A DNA stretch of 64,000 nucleotides from Nymphaea colorata (taxonomy: Eukaryota; Streptophyta; Magnoliopsida; Nymphaeales; Nymphaeaceae). Location: contig NC_045142.1 in assembly GCF_008831285.2 (NCBI RefSeq), positions 4,037,501 to 4,101,500 of the forward strand. Direction: 5' to 3'. Every line of letters begins with the position of its first letter. The stretch's first letter is position 1. Below are positions 50,347 to 59,336 of this stretch, one piece after another. A program made the translations under genes and the position numbers. A model generated the notes under the pieces. That model did no database searches, was not told the DNA's origin, and was given only the letters and a program-made list of their open reading frames with translations.

Positions 50347-52042
50347 ATCTCTCATGTGTTCACCCCAAAAGATGCTGCACCATTGCCGACACGGCAAGAC
50401 ATGAACATTGTGCAGGATTGCATTTGAACCGGATCTATATGCAATGTTATCCAGGACGCGTATCGTACGATACGTATCGTCCGTATCTATGTCACACGGG
50501 TACGGGTACAGGTACCCGAACACGGCAATTTTCAAAATTTTAGGATACATGGACACGGCGAATTTATATTCTAAAAAATTAAAAAGGATAATAAAATTTG
50601 AAAAAAAAAACATTAAATTAATAATTCACTCTTACAATCTCATAAGTCATAAGAAAGAAAGTCTCAAACTCTCAAACAAATCATTGTTCATCACCAATCT
50701 CATAAGTCATAAAAAAGAAAGTCTCAAACAAAAAATAAAAAGTCTCAAACAAAACAAAGAATGTTAGGTTAGTAAAGTGGTTTGGATTGGGTCTAACCCA
50801 GACCCGATCCAAAACGTATCCTGCCGTGTCCAAGTGTCGGTATCCAGGTGTCGGAGTGTCGACACCGGTGCGCGGCCCATTTTGCCGTGTCCATGTGACA
50901 TAGGTCCGTATCAACAAAAACGATACGATACAAGTTATACGCACGATACGTGTGCGTATCGCCCTTATCATGCGATACGGGCACCGTATCGTACGATACG
51001 AGGTTAAAATGAAAAAAGGGCACGACGGCCCCTTTCTTGCGTCTTTTTTTTAAAGCCTACGCTCCTCTCTCTCTCTTCTATTGTTTCTAAACACTGCAAG
51101 AGACGTGGGAGGGAGATATTTTCTCCATTTGCATCAAGATTGACGAGGAGTAGCAGAGATTATTGAAGAAGGAGAGGCTGGAGAGCAATGGAATGTTGGT
51201 GACATTCCATTTCCAACAGAGGGGATAGAAGCACTTAATGAAGAAAATGAAGATGATCATGAAGATGATGATGGAAATGACGATTGACGAGGATTGTTGT
51301 TGAAACTTGAATGAATCATGATTGATAACTATATGTTTTCACTTTTGAACTTATGAATTGTGATGTAATCGAATTCTCTTCCGCTGCTTATTATGTTATT
51401 TTGAATGTCTGATTTTGGAATGTGTTGTTCATAGTTCATAGTTCATAGTTCATACTTCATACTTCATAATCATATACATGAATGATGAATGTTCCTTTAA
51501 ATACATTTTTCTTGATTTTTACTTGTTTTTTCGGATTTTTTTTGGAATTTTTATGATTTTTTGAAATTTTTTATGATTTTTTTAATATTTTTTCAAAATT
51601 AAAAAATTAATTTTATGATACGTTACGATACATTTACGATATGTTACGATACGGCGTATAGATCGGCCCGACCAATATGCGATACACTACGCCAGTGATA
51701 ACATTGTCTATATGTCAATAATGTCAAACAGACACCCAAAAAGGTGCCCCACCTGCATGACTGTGTCAAGATGGCAAGAGATGGTGCAGGCACGGGTGAG
51801 GGATTGGACTTGGCCTGGAGCTGGAAGAATGCCATGATGGATCCAGTCAACACACCCATGTCCTTTTTAGCCAAATCGATCAACTTTGACTGATTTCCAA
51901 CTCCATCAAATTTTTAGGTCCACAATGAATTAATAAGTTTTTTAGAAAAAGAAAAGAGGGTCCAGCCCAATGCCCCAACCCTTTTTGTTTTCCTTTCTTG
52001 TTCCAGCAGCGGTTACCTCCGCTCACCATGATCTCAAGAGTA

Positions 52043-52096
<54 letters not shown>

Positions 52097-54692
52097 GTTT
52101 CTGAGATTCTAAATCTGAAAAGAAATGTTGAACTCAAATAATCTCACCGAAACACAAAGGAAGTTCCAGAATGATATACATTTTATACTTCTTATTTATG
52201 TTTTGGAAAACAAAGACAAATTGATTTCTCTAGTGCATGCAACGTAGACCAATACCTATGCTTTAAAGAAACAAAAGTGAAATTGATATGTTCTATTGTA
52301 TGCAAAGTGTCAATTGGTATGTATCTTGACTATTATCACTTTTCTAATTTTCAATTTCAGTACACAAATGAAATGCCCTTTTATTGACCATATGCGAAGA
52401 TTGGTTATTTTGTACACTTATCAGTTTATGAATTATGATTTATACTTAATAAATGTATCAGAGGTTTGCTTAAAGCTTTATTGCATAGATATATTCCCAA
52501 GAATGCTGGGTGCAGGATCACCAATCCACGAAGTCGATTGGTTAAGGCTACAGAGATCAAAGGAGGACTTTTCTATTTTGATTTTTGAGTTTGTCAAAGA
52601 GAAACTTGTGTTGCAAGTTAAGTAATCTAGATATAGATCTTTCACACGTCCCAGTGGAATGAAGCACATTGAGATTAATTGTCACCATGTTAGAAAATAA
52701 CTTTTGAGAATTTCAACTCTTCCATGTGTGGTGTCAAAGTATCAGATACTAGATTTTTTCACCAAATCCTTATGATCTCCCTACTTTACGTTCCTCCTAC
52801 AAACCTTTGGTGATTACATTACACTGTCAATTTGAGAGTGGATGTTAGTATACATGCATAAACACACTCACACACACACACACACACATATATAATTATT
52901 AATATATTGACATAAATATTTGTCAATGTTATCCTTTTTATATTTTTCCCTTTATTGTGACAAATTTAATCCCAAAAGGCATCTTCATAATATGGTTTCT
53001 TGATGTTTTGAGTGTCCAATGTTAACAGCTAGTCGTTGGATACTCCCAAAAGCTACTTCAGCTCCCTCATGTTACTATAAAAAGGGTCTTAATTGATGTA
53101 TTAGCTATGCAACTTGTATGCGTTGAGGGATATAATAAAAAACTTTTTATTATTACTTTGTATGTTTATATTCCTTTCATTAACTTCTGGACATGTAATA
53201 AGTTTCCAGATTATATCCCTCTATTAAGTGTCTTTGTGTGTGGTCATGTGGTGATTGAGTAATCACTTTGTGAGAAGTATTGTTAAAACACTCTAATTTG
53301 TATTATGAGAGGAAAGCTTCCATTTTGCATATTTACCTGAGCAAAGCCAAAAATCAGTTTCTCCTATTAATAGTACCATAACAAAGATCTGTATGCTTGC
53401 ATGTCATAAAACATTCTTTAGACTCTGAAAATAAACTCTAAAACTATAATATAAAGGCACCAACCTACTGAAGGCATGAATGAGAGAAGAGAAGACCACA
53501 TCAGTTCCTCCAAGTAAGGGTGTCATGTCAAATTTTGGGTTCTTCTCAAAACATCTGTTTACAGACTTTGTCAAGATAACTAGCATCTGCATCCAACACA
53601 TGAAGGAATATTGAGTTTGAAATTTGGAAGATAAAATATAAGGTGAGTAGGCACTATTACATATTAAATCGTGCTGCAATACAATTTACTTGGATAGCTA
53701 AATTCTTGAACGGATGAACTACATCTGAGATGGCTAACCTGACCATAGATAAGCTCTAATTGTCCCCTTAGTGCTTCATATGGCTCGTCAGTACAGCTTA
53801 TGCAGACCAAGTAAATCGGACCTTTTACGAGGAAAACAACCTGAAAGCATGTCAAACTTCAAATCAACCTACTATAATTCAACTGCAAAATTCTATAGTA
53901 CAATATGTTGCTCCATTGCTATGATCAACCACTTGTAATTAAGCTCCACCGAAAAGGTTATCTACAAACTTTATATCAAATGGTTCCAGATTTTTCAGCA
54001 CTTGTTTTTTCGGAAACCCACAAAAACTGCATTCTCTCTTGTAAAGAACAGAATGAAGAAAAATGCACACTAACCTGATGCTTCCCAGCTCGTACAAGTT
54101 GCACGCGATCTCCACTGAAGAGTTAAACAAAGAAGACCAATATATAGGATTCCGATCGGCCAAAACAAGAAAAAATATACCTAACAGGATTAATAATAAC
54201 GCAAAGTGAAGGTGTACCCATTCTCCACAAAGGAAATTATTGCCTGCAAAGTTGCAGAGAATCCTGCCAGCTTATGCTCATCTCCGTATCTGCAAAATTG
54301 AAGAAAATGTGACAGACAGGTTATTGCACCAAGCAATGAAATAATGAGAAAAATAATTTTCCAAGACAGAAACTTGAGTGGAAGCAATAGTCAGACCTAG
54401 AATATATTGGCTTCCCTGAGTTGCTTAAAATAAAAAAATGCTTCTTTCTCTTCCTCCAAGAAATTGAAGCGTCATCCTGCACTACTCTTGTGATAAGCAT
54501 GAGTAATTATGCAAGTGAATGCATATACCAAATGAAATTTCCAATAAGCTACATCAACATAAATTAATGTCTAATAGGTAATTGTGAGTAGTAATAACGT
54601 TCAAATTCAGGAAAAAGGAAAAAACCAAATAAAAATCCTGGTACATAATTTCGTAAAGACGAGCTTTAGCATAGACCTTAAATGTATATATA

Positions 54693-54727
<35 letters not shown>

Positions 54728-54849
54728 CACACACACACAGAGAGAAATTGACAGAAGGAGGGGAGAGAGAGAGAAAATGAATAGTGATGCCAGATCCATG
54801 CCTCAGCATTCATTTTAATGATTAAGCATGGATTTGGCATGGGTCAATT

Positions 54850-54905
<56 letters not shown>

Positions 54906-56334
54906 ATGTACAATGCTTTGAAAAATAGCAGGAACAGATGGTATAATACATGTAAACGGTTAGGACATGGCTTTGGGAAATTGATTTGTCTGCTTCCACT
55001 GAATCTGATTTCTAGTGTATCTAGATTATCCAACTCTCCAGCATTTTGTTATTATCTGTCCGAAACATTTAAATCCCAATACGAGTTGCTCCTTCATTTT
55101 CTATCCTTTACCTCAGACACTCCATGAGGAATTCATTTTCAGAGTCAGGATGAGAAGAAAGCCTAATAAGTGAATTTTGCATGTGGGAAATCTCAAATAT
55201 GGACTTTCTCGTTACCATTCAATAATGGAAATTCGAAGAGAATGAAATCCTTCGTAAAAAGGAGCAGAAACGATAATTTGAGAAAGAGGAGTAAGTTCAT
55301 ACTTGGCGGGCAGGACTCACCTCATCGAGGTGCCGCTTCCCAGGTATCCAATTTGAACCAGAATCCTTGCTATTTTCGGAGAAAGGCCTAATTTCGCTTG
55401 TCCCTTCACCATCATCCCGTCGGATCGAATCCCCCGACTCCATGCTGCTCATACTGCCTGCGCTGCTACTGCCCCGCTCCCCAGCGTAGCCACTGCTACT
55501 GGGACTCGAAGGAACCTCTTCTTGCTCTGTGTTTTCCCTCCACATGATGCTGGCTGACGGCTCCTCCACGTTGTCGAGCCCCTCTGGTTCTGAAAATAAC
55601 GAAATGCCATTACTTGTTGCCACCATATCACCGCGGTCGACGTCCTCTTCATGCAATCCTTCCTCTCCGCCACGTGACTCAACTGAGACGAGACGCACAC
55701 CCTCGGAGATCAATCTGTCACGAATATCGACTTCTTTTTCTTCTTCTTCTTCCAACCCACCGGCTCTAACGCCTGGTGCCTTTGCCGACTCCTCAACACG
55801 CTCGACGGGGACTTCTTCACCGGGTTCTCTCTCTCCATCACGTAATCCATCCGAAATCTCATCCCCATCGTCAGCAGCGGATTCTTCACGGAGTTCAACA
55901 TCGTCTTCTTTTCGTTCTTCCAATCCGTTCGCTCCGCCGCCTAAACCTTCCGAACTCGACCCGATACCTGCCGTTCCCAATTCCTCATTCCGCTCGACGT
56001 CTTGCTCAACTTCACCGACTCCATCAGTCCTCCCACGCGACTCGTCCTCATTCAAACCAATCGTCACGACGACGTCCACCTTCGGTTCTTCGCGAAGCTG
56101 AACGCCTCCGTCCTCGACGACTCCACTCCGTCCGACGGGCAACCCCCCCGTGCTCAGCATCATCGAGCTCATTCCTCGACTTAAGCCATGGTCGGACACC
56201 TCAGGATCTTCGTCTGCGCCGCTCCCTGCTGAAGTTGGGCCCGAATTGGAGCCTTCGGAAGATGGATCTGAAGATCGACCTTCAGTTTCCGCTACGACCT
56301 TCGCCTCACCGGAAGGATCGGATTCCGCGGCCAT
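36741..56334 (-). CDS. MON1: MON1/SAND vacuolar fusion protein homologue, 14 exons
   Basis: Exons, 5' to 3' on the minus strand: 56334-55321, 54476-54397, 54289-54218, 54114-54075, 53840-53739, 53586-53465, 49536-49404, 48764-48673, 44999-44918, 44457-44393, 44209-43913, 43804-43713, 37400-37336, 36836-36741. All introns are GT-AG, every junction keeps phase, and the product is 783 aa. Exon 1 (338 aa) is an acidic, low-complexity N-terminus ending [11 protein letters not shown]. The rest is the conserved longin-type core, with [70 protein letters not shown] and the terminal GASPFSW. MON1 with CCZ1 is the exchange factor that loads Rab7 (plant RABG3) on late endosomes and drives vacuolar and autophagic fusion. 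Introns 6, 8 and 12 are enlarged by transposable elements; intron 12 holds an intact copia element. Confidence 0.93.
37650..37654. repeat. Target-site duplication, left (ATTTT)
   Basis: ATTTT directly abuts the left LTR and is repeated at 42902-42906 directly after the right LTR. A 5-bp duplication is the usual size for copia integrases. Confidence 0.93.
37655..37819 (-). repeat. 3' LTR of the copia element
   Basis: 165 bp. On the minus strand it starts TGTTAAGATG and ends AATCTTATCA, so it has the usual TG...CA ends with imperfect inverted termini. It is identical by eye to the 5' LTR. Confidence 0.95.
37820..37830 (-). other. Polypurine tract of the copia element
   Basis: The minus strand reads TTGAGGGGGAG directly before the 3' LTR, the position and composition of a plus-strand primer. 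The gag-pol stop codon TGA (37829-37827) lies inside this tract. Confidence 0.9.
37827..42032 (-). CDS. Copia gag-pol polyprotein
   Basis: One frame of 1401 aa from ATG at 42032 with no stop or frameshift. Gag occupies about residues 25-270, with an RG-rich stretch and a CCHC zinc knuckle (C252, C255, H260, C265). The protease has the DSG triad at 347-349. The pre-integrase zinc site is H477, H482, C503, C506. The integrase catalytic residues are D534, D597 and E633 with the standard 35-residue spacing. Reverse transcriptase spans about 920-1160, with D1000 and YVDD at 1085-1088. RNase H spans about 1245-1380 with D1248, E1289 and D1325. The polyprotein is normally cut by its own protease, packaged in virus-like particles, and reverse transcribed and integrated. 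All expected catalytic residues are present, so activity is possible; expression is not shown by the sequence. Confidence 0.96.
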   Translation of the reverse strand: MSEISSGANTSSFVSSGEMKSSPFSSFITKMDGGNYEMWAMQVKRTLIAHEKEHLILEPEPVQKVGKYTTWFKDNSLVMVWIVGTLTQDIANEVLHKESAKDMWDSLAATYSQARNETRIMQLHHDIHQMRQDGRPLHTYYSSLKSMFERLNSYFPACKCEQQKAYRDMLMVGVFLSGLDSVYESAKNQMLTSPSIPPIDEAYSRLSRIPIPSSTVLDTTSAMLATRGRGGSLFARGRGYRGRGNTPSRPVCQFCHRIGHTVDKCWQKHGRPAVANQTVFTDSPEQPKTQHPVSSSELRADDIISQLRHLIGDRPQQAPDPTTSTITTAASASSSGMYSDTTDWLIDSGASTHLCGDKAQFTSYVPTPPGRSVILADGKYSPVVGLGEVQLTSSLPLQHVLHAPEFPHSLLSISQITRDLNCRAIFDSSSLVFQDILTGRVIGSGREQGGLYRLVHPFPFAGSTSAGSSSSSAYTWHLRFGHLPFQKLLHVLPQLSPKSSFQCESCQLGKHHRSSFPPRPSRSSHSVFELLHFDVWGPSRTPALQGHRYYLVAVDDYSRVSWVFLMKHKSEVGHVIKNFINEILTQFDTCVKIVRSDNALEFCASSLEQFFRDKGIIHQTSCAYTSQQNGVAERKHRHILDVARTIIIHSHVPHSYWGDAVLTACYLINRMPSSVLGDLIPISVLFPDRDLFSVPPRVFGCVAFVQLLGPGRDKLSPRAIKTIFVGYSRTQKGYRCYDPSTRRYYVSADVTFFESTSFFSPNGTQLRAPALNDEVQFPLPLMSCPNPVDPRFGAVYHRRTKPAAPVQCAPVPSPSTPKVIPDTNSTDNVLCNDDIGVCHEHVPAPNELDVPIAQRKGKRSCTLHPISGHLSMDRLTPMYRQFVKGLSAIALPQNPMDALSDPKWAAAMQEEMDALQSRGTWTLVTPSVDAAIVGCRWVFTIKYRADGSIDRYKARLVAKGYTQTYGVDYYDTFSPVARHASLRILLAVAVSKNWSLSQLDVKNAFLYGDLHEEVYMQQPPGFVAEGECQKVCRLRKAIYGLKQSPRAWFQKLSENIENEGFRRSSADHSLFVKKTSTGTVIVLVYVDDIIVTGDDDQGISNIKDVLGQHFVTKDLGELRYFLGIEFARNQKGLIMCQRKYVTDVLQETGMLGCRPASTPMDINTRLYDDDTEDVDARQYRGIVGKLLYITVTRPDIAYAVSRVSQFMDKPKKVHWDAAMMILRYLKNSPGTGLFFQNGTSLTISVYVDADYAGCPSDRKSTTGFCVFIGSNLVTWKSKKQTVVARSSAESEYRAMAQGTAEVMWVRSLMLDLTVEVPLPMQLLCDNKAALFIANNPAFHERTKHVEVDCHYTRDMIQKGFVRTSHISTTGQTADIFTKALARGPFQSCCSKLSLFDIYAPT
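42215..42327 (-). repeat. 61-bp tandem duplication in the copia leader
   Basis: The segment starting GCGAAGACGCTGAGAGG at 42215 recurs at 42276 with few changes (plus-strand reading). It lies in the untranslated leader between the primer site and the gag start. Confidence 0.8.
42445..42620 (-). repeat. 32-bp GC-rich tandem repeat in the copia leader
   Basis: The word GGCGTCGGG recurs at 42458, 42490, 42522 and 42554 (period 32), then at 42591 in a diverged unit. The plus-strand unit contains GGCGTCGGGCGGAGAAGAC and AGCAACGGGCGGA. The array is CpG-rich and sits in the leader. Open frames across it on both strands are a by-product of the repeat. Confidence 0.88.
42725..42736 (-). other. tRNA-iMet primer-binding site
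   Basis: The minus strand reads TGGTATCAGAGC immediately inside the 5' LTR. This is complementary to the 3' end of plant initiator methionine tRNA, the usual primer of plant copia elements. Confidence 0.94.
42737..42901 (-). repeat. 5' LTR of the copia element
   Basis: 165 bp, identical by eye to the 3' LTR. A TATA box reads CTATATAAAG on the minus strand (42801-42792), about 55 bp before the internal edge, and should direct the element's transcript. The LTR is short for copia. Confidence 0.95.
42902..42906. repeat. Target-site duplication, right (ATTTT)
   Basis: A perfect copy of the ATTTT at 37650-37654, flanking the 5' LTR side of the copia element. Confidence 0.93.
46222..47047. repeat. 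Long near-perfect hairpin made from a copia fragment
   Basis: The left arm 46222-46625 is the inverted copy of the right arm 46634-47047, with an 8-nt loop. Arms differ by one ~10-bp indel and scattered bases. The right arm, read on the plus strand, encodes part of a copia pre-integrase region ([20 protein letters not shown], then [12 protein letters not shown]), and beyond the arm (to about 47135) integrase-like words continue ([19 protein letters not shown]). So the right side is probably the original fragment and the left side an inverted duplicate. It lies in MON1 intron 8, whose transcript would carry it as a long stem. Confidence 0.88.
47867..48006. repeat. 70-bp direct tandem duplication in MON1 intron 8
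   Basis: CACTCTTGATGACGTTCAAG and the following 50 bp are repeated head-to-tail from 47937 with almost no change. Confidence 0.85.
50281..50344. repeat. (AT)n(GT)n compound microsatellite
   Basis: About 26 bp of AT repeats pass directly into about 36 bp of GT repeats, within MON1 intron 6. Confidence 0.92.
50442..51706. mobile_element. Element with GATACG-type ends in MON1 intron 6 (candidate)
   Basis: CAATGTTATC at 50442-50451 is a perfect inverted repeat of GATAACATTG at 51697-51706. Just inside both ends, and again at 50930-51000, are words such as GTATCGTACGATAC. On the plus strand about 51150-51286 is open and ends in an acidic tail ([20 protein letters not shown]) before TGA, like the tail of a transposase-type protein. 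A run of TTCATAG units follows at about 51430-51470. The class is uncertain; no catalytic domain is present. Confidence 0.5.
52048..52094. repeat. (TC)n microsatellite
   Basis: About 46 bp of uninterrupted TC repeats within MON1 intron 6. Confidence 0.92.
52647..53193 (+). mobile_element. Decayed copia 3' end and LTR remnant
   Basis: 52647-52849 on the plus strand keeps one reading frame with three stops that resembles the end of copia RNase H ([12 protein letters not shown], then DFFTKSL). It is followed at 52843 by TGTTAGTATACATG, a likely LTR start. The next ~350 bp holds a TATAAAAAG box (about 53077) and an ATAATAAAA stretch (about 53132), as an LTR would. The end near 53193 is a guess. 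It lies antisense to MON1 in intron 6. Confidence 0.55.
54684..54902. repeat. Microsatellite cluster in MON1 intron 1
   Basis: A compound (TA)(TG)n(AG)n(AC)n tract lies at about 54684-54740 and a long (TC)n at about 54853-54902. Several short open frames cross these tracts and are not genes. Confidence 0.88.
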
Positions 56335-56769
56335 GGAGAATGATTGAAAGCAATTTTCCGGCGACGGCCTCTTCTCCGGTGACTATGGGGATGACGTAAA
56401 TTCGAAAGGTACAAATCCAGACGAAATAGAGGGCGGAATTAGGCGGAAAAAACGCGCTGTACCTACCGGTCGAGAGCGCGAGCGAGCTGGGGAATGAGTT
56501 CTTTTGACCAGCAGGTGGGAAAACATTTCCCCAGATCCTGCGCGGAAACTTTTCCTTCGTGGGACTCTCTGAGGGCGTATGCTTCGAGGAGTGTCATACA
56601 CATTCGACGGAAAATTCTCCCGGAAACACTTTCCTTGGTTCCACAAACAGGAGAATTCGTCGTATAGTAAGGGTTTTTCGTCGTATAGTAAGGGTTTTTC
56701 GTCGTATAGTAAGGGTTTTCCTAGTGTGCATGGGTCTTGGTGGTTGGAAAATAGGTTTGGAAATGGATC
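56335..56769 (-). promoter_or_regulatory. Upstream region of MON1
   Basis: Runs from the MON1 start codon to the next repeat element. It contains the 21-bp triple repeat at 56658-56720. No clear TATA box was found on the minus strand. The extent is inferred from position only. Confidence 0.45.
56658..56720. repeat. Three copies of a 21-bp repeat upstream of MON1
   Basis: CGTCGTATAGTAAGGGTTTTT begins at 56658, 56679 and 56700 with near-perfect period 21. Each unit contains TAAGGGTTT, close to the plant telo-box (AAACCCTAA read in reverse). It lies 320-390 bp upstream of the MON1 start codon. Confidence 0.9.
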
Positions 56770-57233
56770 TAGAGTAGGGGTGAACAACGAGTCAAGTTAC
56801 TCGAGCTCGACTTGTTGACTCGACTCGTGAATGAGTTCAAGCCGAGTCATTTCCTTAATGAGTTGAGCTTGAGTTCATGAGTCGACTCGTTCAAATAATC
56901 GAGTTGAGTTTGAACTCAACATGTAACTATCGAGTTGAGCTCGAGCCTTAATTAAGTTTGTCGAACCTTAATCAAGTTGATATATTCAAATGAGTTTATA
57001 AGTTTGTCGAGCATTAATGTGAGTCGAGCTGGAGCTCAACATGTAACAATGAATATCAATTCTATTCAAACGAATTTGTCGAGCCTTGATCGAGTTGAGC
57101 TCGATCTCAACACGTAACTGCCGAGTCGAACTGTTTCCATTGAGTTATTCTCGAGCTTGAGGTTTCGTTAATGGAGTCGAGTTCGAACTAACTGAACTCG
57201 GACTTGACTCGGCTAGTGTTCACCCCTACTCTA
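56770..57233. mobile_element. Element with perfect 16-bp inverted ends
   Basis: TAGAGTAGGGGTGAAC at 56770-56785 and its exact reverse complement at 57218-57233 bound a 464-bp sequence dense in GAGTTGAGCTCGAGCC-type words. It has no open frame of note. The outer part of the inverted end may include target sequence (a TA dinucleotide flanks GGGGTGAAC on both sides). It is probably a miniature non-autonomous element. A related but decayed copy is at 58290-58660. Confidence 0.6.
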
Positions 57234-58289
57234 CTACTCTAGAGTATGAGAATCGGTTGAAAAGTTTCATGTTTTCTTACTATGGAAAAAATATCACAAA
57301 AACTTCTTTTTTATATATATAAACATTGTAAATATTAATACTGATGTGATATTTATATCTAGACATATGTAACATAGTTTTGGATTAAAAAAAACTTTTG
57401 TAATAATTTAGAAATCAAATGTTCGTTTTTCTTTTTTACTCTTACCCCATACAAGATTTTAAAAGGCCTCTTATTTCCCCTACCTCAAGAGTCGTAATAG
57501 GCTGCATTGATGTTAGTAAAAATAATAGTGTCAACCATATTATATCGTTTTATACATAAAAACATAGTGTTTATGGGAAACAATTTGAAGGCATTTAGTT
57601 TTTTTTTTTTTTTTTGTATCCTTAGTCCGATCAACTATGTTATTAGGCTTTATAATTTATAGTTTGACACATAAAACATCATCTATTCATCTAATTAGAT
57701 ATCAATAATGATTAATAATATGTCACTTGCTGGACCAGATAATTGGTCATGTGCATTCATGAATGCACGTGATGTACATATGTAAAAAATGAAACTAGTC
57801 TCTACCTATGTCGTTGGATACACGACTTTTAACAACGGAATGCACCATTTATAATTTACAAATATCACAAGTTTTGTCAATTAGGAATAACAAATATAAT
57901 GGATCTACATTATGTATAATAATGTTCATTTCATATCCATGTTTTCTTGCCGAGATTTCTGATCTGCGATTAGTAACCGCAGATCGTGATTTTGAGCTGA
58001 ATGCTGAGGGCATGGACAATTATTATTGATAATATGGTTACCTTTACATAAACAAATGAAATGTACAGTGAGAAATACAAGGACTTCCTGCACCATATCG
58101 ATTTTAAGCCTTGGAAACCATTGAAGAAAGGGAGACAGATTCATTTTTGTCTACTCTATTATCTTATGATCATTGATTAACTAATTGCGGTCAGTTGGTT
58201 TCATTTCTTAGTTTTGACTTTATCAGCTTCATAGAATACTCCCTACTATATTCATGAATGATTTATACACTTGATATTAGCCGAAACCG
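57234..58289. other. Intergenic, nothing recognised
   Basis: A/T-rich, with a poly-T run at about 57599-57616. Short frames (57808-58029 + and 57926-58144 -) overlap each other and lack motifs. Confidence 0.4.
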
Positions 58290-58660
58290 AAAGGCCGAGA
58301 GGTAGAGCTGCACGAGGAATAGACCTAGTTCGAGCTTGACTCAAACTTGACTCGTTTATAAACGAGTTAAGTTTGAGTTCAATTGTAGGTTCAAAATGTT
58401 AAACGAGTAGAGTTTGAGTTGTAAGAACTTGACTTGGCTTGACTACATAATAAAAAATAGTTAAAAGAGTATCAACTAAATGAGTTAATCGAGTTAAACA
58501 AGTAAAAGAAACAAGACATGCTTAACATAAACGAGTCGAGTTCGATCTTGACATTGTATCGTCCAGTTGAGCGAGCCTGTTCTATCGAGCTCAACTCGAG
58601 TTTTCTTAGCGGAGCCAAGCTCAAGCTCCGCTCTACTTGTGTCCCGCCCTACTGATAAGG
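58290..58660. repeat. Decayed relative of the 56770-57233 element
   Basis: Starts near GTAGAGCTGCACGAGGAATA and carries CGAGCTTGACTCAAACTTGA, TAAACGAGTTAAGTTTGAG and CAAGCTCAAGCTCCGCTCTA. The content of GAGTT/CTCGA words is shared with 56770-57233, but clear inverted ends were not found. Confidence 0.45.
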
Positions 58661-59336
58661 GCATCTAAACATGCCTTAATCAATGTTTTGGAGGCAAAAT
58701 GCCATCGAAACAAACCCATAATTGTGATATCTCATTGCTAAGCTATAGATTTCAGATCAGACCATCAACTAAACTTCATAAATTTTATGATTAGCCATTA
58801 TAATAGGACGAAGAAATCAAGTTACTAATGAATTACTAAAGCAATTACAACTTAAATAAAGTCAAGTGAGGTATAATGGTGGCAATATTGAGCCAAGATC
58901 CGGCTGTTTCGGTTCGGGTTTGGATTCCAAGACCAGGCCCCGATCAGGCAATGCACAGCCTCCGGCCTCTGTATGGCCGGTAGTGAAGAGGAAGACCCGA
59001 GTCAGCTGAGACAGAGGATTTGGATCCTGATCCAAATCCACCCACAACAAACCAGATCTAGTTTGGTAACACGGGTAACCCGATCCATTAGCGAACTGTT
59101 CTACCCCAGATCAAAGTGTCAAATCCACCGTCGGTTTTGCAAAATCAACGGCTGAAAACGCTCGAAGCATCCTTCCCTTATCGTCACCCGAAAGCCTTCC
59201 CACCACAAACCGAACGCTTTTAAATCCAAAAAAGGAGGAAGAGGCTGCCAATGTACAGAGTACAAAAGCAGCGAAAAATATCGGGAAAATAAAGGTCTAC
59301 ACTTTTAAATATCTGCAACCAAAGGGGGAGGCAAAA
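58661..59336 (+). promoter_or_regulatory. Upstream region of the PsbP-like gene
   Basis: No gene was supported. The last ~150 bp before the ATG at 59337 are A-rich, consistent with a 5' leader. No convincing TATA box was found. Confidence 0.4.

Noticed and set aside
54554..55033. Frames with Thr-His, Arg-Glu or Ser-Leu runs
   Set aside because: Translations of microsatellites within MON1 intron 1.
55529..56399. Long open frames (190 and 207 codons) on the plus strand
   Set aside because: They lie antisense to MON1 exon 1, are open only because of its biased codon composition, and show no domain.
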